A DNA stretch of 64,000 nucleotides, taken from NCBI RefSeq assembly GCF_900496995.4, contig NC_044004.1, positions 80,545,538 through 80,609,537 on the forward strand, in the 5' to 3' direction. Every line of letters begins with the position of its first letter. Positions within the stretch are counted from its first letter, which is position 1. This document shows, piece by piece, positions 12,381-23,800 of the stretch. This stretch comes from Aquila chrysaetos chrysaetos (Eukaryota > Chordata > Aves > Accipitriformes > Accipitridae). The notes beneath the pieces are model-generated. The model made no database searches and was not told the origin of the DNA. It saw nothing but the letters and a program-made list of their open reading frames with translations. Position numbers and translations under genes: made by a program.

Positions 12381-12437
12381 CTTGAAGCCACCAAGTGGGC
12401 TTTTGGCCACACACGTAGTCTTGTCTCTCCATGTCTC

Positions 12438-12458
12438 TTTTTTTTTTTTTTTTTTTTT
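12438..12458. repeat. Poly-T tract (21 T)
   Basis: Uninterrupted run of 21 T lying about 57 bases after the CR1 end. It is a homopolymer slippage site and could be a poly-A tail on the minus strand, but no retrocopy is recognisable to its right. Confidence 0.8.
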
Positions 12459-14662
12459 CCCCTAATATATGTGCCCATCTATCATCTATTTTATACTGTT
12501 CTTTCTCCAGCTACAAGATATCATGCTTTAGGAAAATTCAGATTACCCCCAAAAGACATTTCCATTCCCTAGTTTCACACTTCAGATCACTATGAGATGT
12601 CCTAGCAGAAAAAGCAGGAAGACTGAGAAAGCAGGAAGTCTCACATCAGTCCATAGCACATCACAGGAATATTAAAGTATCCCAGACACTTAAAATGTCT
12701 CCAGTGACCTAAAAGGACAAACAATATTAACCCAATACAGGCATTCATACCCATATCTACACACTCAGAGAACTCATGTGACAGACTGTGGTTGTTTATG
12801 AAGGTATTTTTCAAGAGCATATAAAGTTCTCTCACTCTATGCACTAGTAAAATAAACTATAAAAATAATTTTACAGTGACATGAAAACTATAAATCATAA
12901 CGACAAAAATTCATGGATGTATCTTTGTCTAACGTGCTGTCCTTGAGCCCTCCTGTTATGCTTATATAGCAAACACTCTCAAATTATCTGTGATTTTACA
13001 TATTAGCTGTAAAGTGATGTTTGGCATAATGGATGAGTAAATAAAAACTGTTCATCTCAATTGTGTTTCAACATTAGTTTTATGTTGTCCTGGCCCGTAA
13101 GTTTAAGGAGTATCCCTAGCACTAGTTCAAAGTAGTTCTTGTGATTTAATTTTATATTTATGTCTTTGCTCAGCTGCAAGAGATTTTTCCAATAAATAAA
13201 GAGAGTAGCTATGAATCTTACATTACAGCTGTAAATTCTTGCAGCAGGCTACATTTTTAGTGATGCAAAGGCTGGTGCCCGTGGGCTCTTTCACGATAAA
13301 TATATCAATGTCCGTCTGAACCCCCTGGTGGAAATATGGCTTCAATTTTTTTCTTAAAAACATGGATCAATCATTGTTGCCCTTGCCTATTCTTTTCTGT
13401 CAAACGCTTCAAATGTGTTGGAGTATCTGTAAAAAGTTTGAGTAGCACTTTGGCTACATGTCTTACAATCCTACTGTATAACATTTAAGTTCAGTGCGGC
13501 TCTTGCTCGCTTTCTTTGAGATATAAAAGGAGCTGATCCGCACTTAAAGATGAACGTGATTAATGATAATCCAACAAATTCAACAGACTTTATAAAGTAA
13601 CGTAAGGGCTTTTCTTGCCTGCAGAATACCCTGTGATCAGGATCTAACCGCTCCCTATGTCACTGGGCTCTAGGTTGTATATTCCCTATTGCTGGAAGAA
13701 AGCACTGAATGTCCTACCAGTAGATAGAGAGAAGAGCTATAGGTTGACACACTAAATTAGATTTTTTTTCCTATTTAAATTGATGGTAATTTTGTGCTTG
13801 GGACTACAGTGTCATTAAGAACATTTTGCAAAATAATTTCAGAAACTTCCTGTTTTACTGCACTGGCCAGAAAGATTTTTTTCTGGGCTTAGTGGATTTT
13901 TTCAGTCTTTTGTTAGATGAGTAACTCTTCCTTACTAAAAAAAAAAAAGGCAATTCCAGACCAAGGAGACCTGGCAGCCAGTAAGAATTAAACACGTAAT
14001 TCTTTAATGTGGTATTTGGGTCTTGCCCACTAGTAATGAAGGAGAGCCAACATTTTTTCTGATGTCTAAGTCTCTTATCAGAGTTGTATCAACCCTTGCA
14101 GGTAGATTACAACATAACTCTTTTAAAATTCAAGAAGTTTGTGACTCCCTGAAAGGAAATTGCAAAGGAGAGAAAGACAGGAGGAGTGAGCTTCCCCTCA
14201 TGTGAAGTTTGCTACTTTAGCTTTTTTGGCACCGACATGCTCACGTCTACCTGAAATGTAACGTGTGGAAGTGGCTTTGATCCATTTCTCTCTAATGATC
14301 TGTTCAGTTAGCAACCTTGTCATGGAAATGTGACACTACCGTCTTGTTAATGCTCACCTTATGGAAGAGGTATTCTTTGAATGAAAGCATCAAAGATGTT
14401 CCTTAGTCTACTTTAGGGGAAAGTCTCTATTTTATGGCCATGTACACTAAAAAAATTCAGTATTTCAAGCTATAGTATTGCATAGCTGAAGCCAGCACAA
14501 TATAACCCATCAGTGATTGCCTGGACAGCCTCAAAGATCCCAGGAATTGACAACACCTATTTGCAAAGCAATATTATCAATATTTGCTTTGATGAGTAAA
14601 TGCTGCCTTTTTCTCAAGAAAAATCCAGACTGATTTATTAATGAAATTTCTTTGCACTCATT

Positions 14663-14719
14663 AAAAAAAAAAAAAACAACAAAAAACCACCAAACAAAAA
14701 AACCCAAACCAAAACACAA
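14663..14719. repeat. A-rich simple sequence
   Basis: Fourteen A followed by CAAC, CCACC, CAAA and CCAAA blocks, resembling the other A-rich tracts of the window. No adjacent insertion unit was recognised. Confidence 0.7.
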
Positions 14720-15352
14720 CATTGTGAGTAGGAACCGAGTGCCTGTGTCACAACATGATCAAAAAAGCCTGTCTGCCCTGCAAACGAAGCATCTTCCAAA
14801 TGAGAACCCCCCCCGAGGAGAAAACCATGTCATGTGGAGCCTGGGTAAATAAATGCGTGCCTGGCATAGGAGAAACGCACCCGCCAGGAGCAAGGACCAC
14901 GAGAGCTGATGGCCTGAAGCGCAACCTGCCTACCAGCCATCACAAAAGACAGCTATTGCGACAGACTGTACAGCTACATCGGAGACAAGTCTTTTGGAGG
15001 TAATGGTGACAAATTACAGACTCTGTCCTTGAATAATTCTACCGAAATCAGTGGATTTCCATCTCAATATGAGCGCGCGTATGCATCAGACCTACCTGAA
15101 ATTACGCTCGTGTACAAAATCCTTCTCGATCACGTCACGTGGAGTTTCATCAAAAGAAGTCTGTATGAGACTCAAGCTAATAAATAGCACGGCTTACAAA
15201 GAGAAGATGCACTGCTTCTTACAAATAAGAAATTATTATGGCTTCTTAAATGAGTTGTCTATGATACACTACAGTGAAGCAATTCATGTAAGGAAGAATA
15301 TAAACCTCAAAAGTAACTTGTTTAAGCAACCTTGTGATGCACCCAGACACAG

Positions 15353-15379
15353 AAAAAAAAAAAAAAAAAAAAAAAAAAA
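15353..15379. repeat. Poly-A tract (27 A)
   Basis: Uninterrupted run of 27 A. A long pure tract can mark a recent retroposed tail, but no matching short duplications flank it and the upstream 300 bases (15051-15352) show no known gene. The lysine-rich open frame across it is an artefact of the tract. Confidence 0.8.
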
Positions 15380-15933
15380 GCCCCAACTGAAAGCACTACC
15401 AGGGCTCCTGGCAGGGCTATACCATACTTAAATTGTAATTGTGACTTTTCTTGGGCCACATCGCACAGTACCATAGCAGTCACTCACATTACCGCGTGGG
15501 GACTCATTCTGGTTTCTAAGTGTGCCCCTTGCGTGTCCTTGTCCCTGCAGCAAATGCAAGTATTTCAGGCACCATCATCACTCCTCCTGGCTCAGCGGCA
15601 GAGGGAAACACTGATGTAAAACATCATAAAATATCAGCAGCAAGTTGCAGAAGGCAAATACAAGCTCCACAGCACTTGGAGCCGCTGCAGGTTTTCAACA
15701 CGCCAGTAGAAGTGATGCTCTGGAAAGGAAAGGCAAGACTTTTGGTAGCTTGCCTGGTCTGAGCCAGCCCCGTACAACCCAAGCTGCCTCAGTTCATGCT
15801 GCAGTGACAGATGCTAACATCTATCACAGGTGCTTGGCATTTTTTTAATGTCAAAACGTGCCACAGGTGGCTGTGATCATCAGCTAATGGGACAGCAAAA
15901 GCCCCATCTGCAGCCTTTCCTGGCCCTCCATCC
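15380..15933. other. Non-coding DNA leading into CpG patch
   Basis: GC content rises gradually towards the right. Overlapping short frames exist on both strands but none resembles a known protein, and no splice-bounded exon stands out. Confidence 0.5.
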
Positions 15934-16063
15934 CCGGCCGTCAGCAACGCTGGCTCAGGGTACAGCAGGGCTCCCCGCGAGACGGTGGGGCAGCTCCCCG
16001 CGAGACGGTGGGGGGGCAGCTCGTGAGCGGGTCGCGCAGGCGTACGCGGGGACGTTTGGCCGG
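15934..16063. promoter_or_regulatory. CpG-dense patch, possible small CpG island
   Basis: About 18 CpG dinucleotides fall within 130 bases, surrounded by AT-rich DNA in which CpG is scarce. The core holds a tandem duplication of a 23-bp GC-rich unit (15970-15992 and 15993-16015). Such density suggests an unmethylated promoter-type island or a young GC-rich minisatellite. No TATA box or first exon can be assigned to either strand, and the length is below the usual island threshold. The regulatory reading is inference only. Confidence 0.3.
15970..16015. repeat. 23-bp tandem duplication
   Basis: The first 21 bases, GCTCCCCGCGAGACGGTGGGG, repeat without mismatch; the next two bases differ (CA in the first unit, GG in the second). 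Each unit carries three CpG. Near-identity of the units indicates a recent duplication. Confidence 0.9.
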
Positions 16064-18185
16064 GCAAACAAATCACACCCTCGTACCTGGCGATGAGGCT
16101 TGTTGCTGACGGGATGCTTGCTGCAGCAAAACCAGAGTAAAACTAGAAAGAAGAGATCGCAAGGGGTTTAGTGGACTTTTGCTATAGTTTTGTTTTACCT
16201 GGCATCAGTCTCAAAATGCTAATGTTGCATCGGTTAAGCGTAGCATAACTTAAAAAAATATAACATAAGCATAGAAGCACTCAGAATTCCAGTTCCAGCC
16301 TGTTCATGGGCTAACCAGAAATATTTCTAAAACAATTCAGCTTAGCAAAAAGCATACTAAAAATCATAGTCTGTGTGGGGGTATTTTATGAATAATAAAA
16401 AAATAAATTAGTGGCATGAACTTCTTGCTGTGAACTGCTTGCCTGCTTCTAGCTGCTAACTAGCAGATGTTCACATCTGAACCCGCTGTTTTTCACATAT
16501 TGCCTTTATCCAGTAAGCTAATAATATAAATGAACAACTATAGCTGAAATATTAGTTAATTAGCAGCTACCCTAAACATTATGTGGCAATAACTATAGCC
16601 AGAGAAGTAAGTTAACTTTGCGAATCTAGACACGTATGTACGTCTTATTTTGTGCAAAAGAGAAAATGAATACTCAATAGCTAAAATTTAAAATATGATA
16701 AATTTTCAGTTTGCCTGTACTTTTGATTTTGATAATACAGAAAATGGGAGATAATATTTTGTATTAATCCACGTCATATGTCTATTGTTTTAGGCAGGCT
16801 GTTCTCATACGGAGCCTCAAACTCACTAGCCAGCCCGTTTCCAGGGACTGGCTGCCCCAGCTGCAGGAGAGCAGGATTACACAAAAGACATCCTCAGGAC
16901 CGTTTTTGAAAATAAACCCGATTTTGAATGCTGAGGAAAGGAAAGGTGGTAATTGAACATCTATTTGCAAATGCTCTCAGAGAACAAATGTAGATATGCC
17001 AGTGGCACATGATGTTAATGCATAAATATAAATGCCAGTACATAGATACAAAGAAAATTAATGTCGATATCCCCAAGTGGCTACAATTCAACGAGATGTC
17101 TGTATTGAGATGTGAGCGACAGCCAGGTGAGATGACAGGCACTGGCAGACGAAGCACACAAATTTCAGGTGCTGGCTCCGACCTGCTGGTTTGTGGCCAC
17201 GAGCCCTTACTGGGAAAGGTCCAACATGCAGCTGCCATGGTTACAGCTCATCCTCTCCCCTCGAGATGACTTGTTCTTTTTTGTGTGCTATGGGAAATGC
17301 ACAGACAGGATACAAAATGAGTCTTTTCTTCCCTAAATCCATGTCCTTGAGTACAAAGCAAAACAAGCTTATGCAGACACCTGACCGTACTGCTGCCTCC
17401 TGGCCAGGACTGAGTAAAGCTCATTTTAGCACAAAAACATCTCCGTTCGAAGGATCAAGCCACAAAATAGAAATTTGTTATACATGTAATACTTAAATAA
17501 CTTACATTCCCTCCAGAAATAAAATGGCTTTTGCGGATGGTCACTTCCCACGGATTTTCCGAGTGTCTGTTGCAGCATCTAAGACAACTGCTCACAATCT
17601 GAATACTTGCAAGACTTGTTCTTATAAACAGGTCAAAAACACCACCAGCAACAAACGTGCACCTTCCAACATAAAAACTGATTTCTCACCAGAAAAAATT
17701 TACATACCTCTTAAAAGCAGTTTAGTGATATACACACAAATAAAAAGCTTTAATTAAAAGAAAGATGTCCTGAAGAACATAACTACTAGTTACATTACTC
17801 AAGCAGTAAGAAATAAAAAAAGAGATGCCAGTTTATGTACTCATTGACTTAAAATCCGTCCTCAGTTAGACCTATAAGGAGCACAGCTGCTGTAAGGGTC
17901 CAATGAGGGCAGACTTTAGATAACATAAATTTAGATTTTTTCCTCTTAGCAACTTAATAATCATGAAATTATATAACAAATCTATAAACCAATTACCAAA
18001 TGTCAGAAGGTGCCCTGATTAAAACACACGCATCCCCTGGAACGTGCCATATTCACAAATTAGCCATGTGTTATTTATAGCTCCTCAAGGCACAATAATG
18101 AAGAAAGTGGTAATGAAATCTGAAAGCCCGAGTATCTCCCGTATGTTTGAAAGCAAATCCCATGAGACCCATCTGTAGTCCAAAC

Positions 18186-18186
<1 letters not shown>
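16064..18186. other. Gene-free stretch
   Basis: AT-rich DNA with short, unsupported open frames on both strands (for example 16894-17238 minus, 17191-17496 plus). No recognisable transposon sequence. Confidence 0.6.
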
Positions 18187-18216
<30 letters not shown>

Positions 18217-18226
18217 GCGCGGGCGG
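18187..18226. repeat. Run of 29 G with CG-rich edge
   Basis: Twenty-nine consecutive G (18187-18215) followed by CGCGCGGGCGG. A pure G run this long is a strong quadruplex former on the plus strand and is hard to sequence, so the exact length is uncertain. The proline-rich minus-strand frame (18075-18359) is only a translation of this tract. Confidence 0.85.
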
Positions 18227-20399
18227 AAATCCTTTCTAAACCAAACAAAAAACCTACAAACAACCTCTCCCGCCTTTGCACTTTCATATTTGGCGTTTCA
18301 TTTTTAAACTGATTTAAGCTGCAAATTAAAATCCTACCATCCTCTTTGCTCCCACACATTCATTTTATCAAAATGATGCTTTGAAATTCCTTCTTAATTT
18401 TTATTCTCCAACACTGCAACCCAAACGCTTAAAAAAGACAAGATCCCTCTTTATGGGTGCAATTTGCATTTGCAAAACCTAAGTAACGGGGCATGCCTCG
18501 TTCTCTCAACGTGCTGCTCGGCTTCCTTCCCTGCCCCGCTGCGCCTGGCCCTTCACGGGAAGACCAAGGACGCCTTTACACCTCTTTCTATCCACGCAAG
18601 GCTCAACTCATACGCATACTACTTCCTGCTGCAAGTTCCCACAGTGATATTATTCAGAGTTTTAACTCAAAACTCCGATCACTTCAACGGTCTTCCCAGG
18701 CACCGAAATCCCACTGGCATGCAGCTCTGTTTCCATCGCCGTAGGTGGTGGCTGGTAGGGTCTTACTACGTGACCCCAGCTCACGTTCTTAATAAGGCAT
18801 AAATGCACCTACCCTGCATGACACTTGCTTCCTTCTTCAGGGATATACACCTGGTTCAACATACCGTTTTCAACATCCATATGTTAACATTTGTAAGGCC
18901 TTCGCTACGTTATCTCTGCCTCTCTCACTTGCCACTCTGCCCAACGGTGACTTTTGGCTCTCTGTATTTTTGTCCCATATTTTCTCTTTTCATTATTGAT
19001 CAGAATTGTTATTCTGCTTCTCATGTAAGTTTTTCTTCTTAAAAATCATGTATTAATATTCTTTTTTCTTCTTTACTGATGATAATATATACAGGTACTA
19101 TATCATATGCAGAAAAGCCTTTTGGAAACATATGGTAATTACTGCACTGAAATATTTTACACTCATCCAATTTGATGTAGTCAACCTGTAGCATTGTAAG
19201 ACGTGGTTAATTCATCATGTTGTAACGTGAGTGCATAAGCACAAAACAAGGATAAATGAAGGAGACTGCCTCTTTTTTTGGCACATGAACCAATGCCTGG
19301 GAACTCATGGTGGGTTTGCCTTTTTTTCCACAAGGGATGCAAACACCACAGAACTGCCAAAAACATTTGAAGCTACATCAGAATATTTAAATACGTCTCT
19401 AATACTTTATTGATAAAACAATCGGTACCACTATCTTTCAACCCCGCAGCTCAGTAACATCATCCTCCTACTTCAGGCTTTTCCACAAGATCTTTCCCCT
19501 ATCCATCCCCCCGTCTACATTCCAACAACCAAATGAACTGCAACAGACCCTCCCCCCCCAAATTCGGCAAGAACACGTTGCCTTCTGCTTTTCGTGTCTC
19601 TATCCTCCTCCCTTTGACTGGCTTTTTCCCCTTTTTCTTTTAATCTGCCTCTCTCCCCCCCTTGCATGCGTTAGCTATTTTCTTGTGTCGTTAGAGAACT
19701 TATTTCAGGCAGTTGAAAAGTTCTTGGAGGCATCTGAAGGGGTGAAAAATCATACTAGAAGCCAGGAGTTGCATCCTTATATTATTTTTGCAGACCTGAC
19801 TCTTAGCCAGAGGGTTTGCAGATGGCATGAGTTGCCAGAACACGTTTTGAATTTAAACAAAATTACATTGGCTCTTGTTGGGCTGCTGCAGTAGCACAGT
19901 GACCTCAGGAGCCATTTCTACCTATGCACTGTGTTCAAAGGTGAACTGTGTTAAGGTTTAATTTACTTGATTTAAAACTTCTCCGTATGTAAGAGAAGCG
20001 GATAATAGAAACAAGTCTAAAAAAAAATAAATTATCAAAATAGTTCTTATCTTCCTTAACCTCCTTTTCTGCAATTCTTTTCACCTGTTCTTTATTATTC
20101 TGGCTTTTGAAGAGCTCCAAGATATATGTTTTTGAATTATTTCTAGTTAATACAAGCCTCTGACCTTTGCCTTTGAAGACAAATGCGTAGCTGTAAACGG
20201 CAAAATAACAAAAAGCAACCCCCAAAATATTTCTGCGTCAGCTGCCTTCAACCACAAATACAAAGCAGGGGACTTCTACGGGAAAAAGTCTCCAGAACAT
20301 GATTCCCACGGAGAAGCGGTAGCTGAGCACAAAACCTTTGGGTTTTGGATTTTACAAATTCATTAATATTTTAAGCTAAAAGCAGACTTAAGCCACCAC
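18227..20399. other. Gene-free stretch
   Basis: AT-rich to mixed DNA. A pyrimidine-rich zone with C runs lies at about 19436-19680. Short frames at 18464-18802 and 19685-19894 have no homology I recognise. Confidence 0.55.
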
Positions 20400-20890
20400 T
20401 CCATTTTGGACTGAGTAGCTTACAGCCTGTGGGTGCTTTAGGCCTGTGGTTATTGTCCCTTACGGCTGGATGGTGTCTTAGCAAAAACAACCTCATCAGT
20501 GCTAACTACTCAGCAAACACATTGACAGACCTCTAGGCAACAGGAGGAGGTTGCTTAGGTCAGATATGAGTTCGATACAGGGGATTTCTGTCATGGGGGA
20601 GACCTCTTAGGGCTGTCTCTCCACCCGTTGCTAATAAAGGATTTTTCTTGCTTAGTTTCAGGGCTGCCGGACAGGAGGCTCCCGATTCTCCTGTTGGGAG
20701 ACCTTTGTGCGAGCTAATGGACTGCCCTGTCGAAAAGAATTGTGTTTCCTGCATTTCCCTGCCTGCCCCCAGGCTGATTTCTTTTTGTGACTTAAGAGCT
20801 GACAGTGCAATCTGCACACGTTTGTTTGCGTTGAGCTTTCACACTGAAACCCGTGCCTGGCTCAATCGGCTTCTGCTCTCTGGAAGAAGC
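20400..20890 (+). mobile_element. Possible decayed LTR-like block
   Basis: This 490-base block differs in texture from its AT-rich surroundings. Around 20627-20650 it has CCCGTTGCTAATAAAGG followed by a T-rich run, an arrangement reminiscent of the polyadenylation signal and R/U5 boundary of a retroviral LTR. A short inverted pair (GGAGGCTCCC, later GTTGGGAGACC) follows. I could not find TG...CA ends, a target duplication, a primer-binding site or any retroviral coding sequence, so assignment is tentative. Confidence 0.15.
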
Positions 20891-23800
20891 TCGCAATAAC
20901 GTGCAAGGGCACTGTCCTACTGCAGAAAGCTTTCAGACCACCTCTGGGTCCGAGAGGTGACGTGCGCTCTGTGGTTATGCCCTGCCACAGCACTTGCAGA
21001 AACCTTTCCAGATTTTCTTTTCAGCAAGGGATAGGGGAGTCTTTCCAGAAAGGATCCCGCTTTCCAGGAAATCCCTTCACGCCTTTTCCAGCCGGTACAG
21101 ACGTACCGTATCCTGACGGCTCGCTCCATGCTGCATGCAACCGTGCCCCACGGGCTCTGCCCACATCAAGGCAGCCTGCAAATGTCTCCCCCAAGAATAC
21201 CCATCGAGTCATCGATGCAAGGACGATAATAAATCAAGAAATGTAGTCAGGGACCTATTCTCGACTTCAGATGGCCTTTGGCATCGTTCAGCATCGTGGT
21301 GTCGGCAGAGACAGGAAGTCTCTCTTTTTATTGAGAGGTCAGAGTTCAAGTATCTTAACGTCAAATTTTAAATTATCATCGTAAAACCATGCTTTTACTA
21401 TTTTGTTCGTTCCCAAATGTAATTACCTTTTCTTTCCAGGACTGAATGGAGATGCTAGGTGGTAAAGATTGTCTTTTGTTAGCAGAAGCAGACTCTATAA
21501 GCTATTGTGTTGTTAATTTTGCAGTTATCTTGGCTTCCTTAATATCATTTAGCTATTTCTTTTCTTTATGGGTACCTTATTGTGCTTGATTCTGTTTCAC
21601 TTTGAACCTCCATTGATGTTGAGGATTTAATGCATTTTTTATCATACTGTGCAAAATGCTGATGGAATCTTTGTGCAGACTCTCTGGCGACAGAAAAAGG
21701 TTATTATTATCGTCCCCTTTGTATTGTATCTCCAGAAATCTATGCACATGCTTTGTAGCCACCCACTTTGCAGAAGAGCATGAAGAAATCATTTTGTTTT
21801 ATTCACTACAAAAGCACTTTTTTAGAGATGTGTCTTTATAACTGTCCTTTTTAAAATTTGTGCATGCATAATGCATTGCCTTTAGAAGGGACTTGAATGA
21901 TTTGCTCCAATTATACATACCTTATCACTCAGGCTGCTTCTTAGCTCAAAGGTGAAACCATCTACAGTAAAATCAAAAAGTCTATGTTAGATTTGAATGT
22001 AGAAGGAAAAGAATTTCATTCACTGAGGGCAGTGATGGAAAAGCCCCATCTGCAGTCTGTACCGGTCATCCAATTACTCCGTTTCTGGCATTTTCAAGGA
22101 TGCTAAACCCACCCAGACTTTTTACGACCCCAATCCACCCAATCCTCAATCGGTAAAGGCAGAGAAGAAAGAGCGAGCTCCTTTCCCTCCCCTAGACAGT
22201 TTCCATGCTTCCATTAGTTCAAACTGCTTTCTATCTGCTATCTTGACTTCTCAACAATCTATGGCAAGGATCAGCAACTACCCAAGTTAAAAGGTGGTTG
22301 ACTAAAAGCATTCAGAAATATTTTCATGTAAGCACCAGCTTCATTCACTGCATTCCAGCCAGCCAGCCATGCAGCCATTCCCGTTTTACACACGAATAGC
22401 AGCTGGATATCAAGATGTAGTTGTGATATCCATATATTGTCCATATGCTCACTTTGAGAAGCTGAAGAGACTTCTGTCTTTGAAACAGGATTAAATGAAA
22501 ATAATTAAATAAAAGAGCAGAAGATGAAAACTGCTGTCTAGTGAGTCTATTTGCTTATTCTGCTCCGTATTCCTACAAATTGACTTTGCAGTCAGGACAC
22601 ATGGGCTTTGAATAATTTTCTGCCGTTACATTTTCCCTGCTGCTAAAAGTAACGTGGTTATGATTTTCAATAAACAAATCTGCTCTTTCGTCTCAAGGTT
22701 TGTGTACACTCTGAATGCATTTGTGACATCAGATTTTTACCGGGGAAATGAAGAAAAGCCAACAACCCACATTCCAGAAAACCTAAGAAGCTATGCTGGC
22801 CATCTTTTTGAAACACTGTATGACTGAAAAAAAAGAGAAAAATCACCATCGTGTTCTTAACACATCCAGTACAAATTGGGAAGTGGGTGAAAGAGGACTT
22901 TCATACTGAGACTGTCTCCAGTTACCATTCTTCTGAGCATGGCTTTATCAATTTTGCACTGAGCCCTCCCCTCCTGAGGATGTTGGCAGGCCAAAATTTA
23001 GAAGGTAACTGGCAAACACAGGAGGTCAAAATGAAGCAAAAGAATCACAAAAAGAGCCTGTGGAAGAAGCCTTCTGTAAAATAAGAAGGACCCCTGGACC
23101 ATATTAGATTCTCCTTTTCTCTTTTTTTTCTCTTTAATTCTCTTTTATTTAGACAATAATTTCTATTCCTCTTCTTTTGAATCTGTGTGACATGCAAACT
23201 CCATGTTTGGGTGAGGGTAGGCTGAGAAGTGTAATTGTGTGTTAGATCTGCTGAAGCTGGGAGGCACCTCTGTAGCGGGGAAAACCGGTACTTTTATAAA
23301 TTACGCACAAATAACAACGTCCAAAAACTCATGACGGGTGAAACGTATCACTCTCATCACCAGCCCTGCCCATTACTGTGTTAGGACTCCTTGGAAATAG
23401 TGCTCCGAGAGCAAAGCTATGACACGAATTAAATAGGGTTTCCATTTTTACATAAGGCCTCAACGATGCAGTCAGAAATATTTGCCATATTCAGCATGAG
23501 CGTTTGAAAAAAACTCTTTCCTGAGTCCATTACCTTCACTTTTCCAGATGCATTTAGATTATGTGTTTGAAAAGAGCAACGCTTCCTTCCAGCTGCAGCC
23601 CAGAAGAACAACAACATCATTTCTGAAGAAAAATCATATCTATACGGCCTCTTCACTGCCTTTTTATTCTGTGTCTTCTTCCTTTCAGGCAGTGACAACA
23701 GCTGTAAGGGAAGCAAGTAGAATTTACCTCTTCTGCAGTAAAAACTTACCTCATCCGTCAAAACCGTATTGTCACTCGCTCATGTACTGTATACTGTTAG

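Larger units (their letters stand above)
12381..15352. other. Gene-free stretch
   Basis: About 3 kb of AT-rich DNA. It contains a run of 21 T (12438-12458) just downstream of the CR1 and an A-rich tract at 14663-14719. A few open frames of 60-80 codons (for example on the minus strand at 12641-12844) have no splice or family support. Confidence 0.6.

Noticed and set aside
15353..15379. Poly-A tail of a processed pseudogene
   Set aside because: No recognisable coding sequence upstream and no flanking direct repeats.
15051..15431. 126-codon plus-strand open frame
   Set aside because: Its C-terminal part is a translation of the 27-A tract, and the rest has no splice context or recognisable domain.
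18075..18359. Proline-rich minus-strand frame
   Set aside because: The proline run is only the reverse translation of the 29-G homopolymer.
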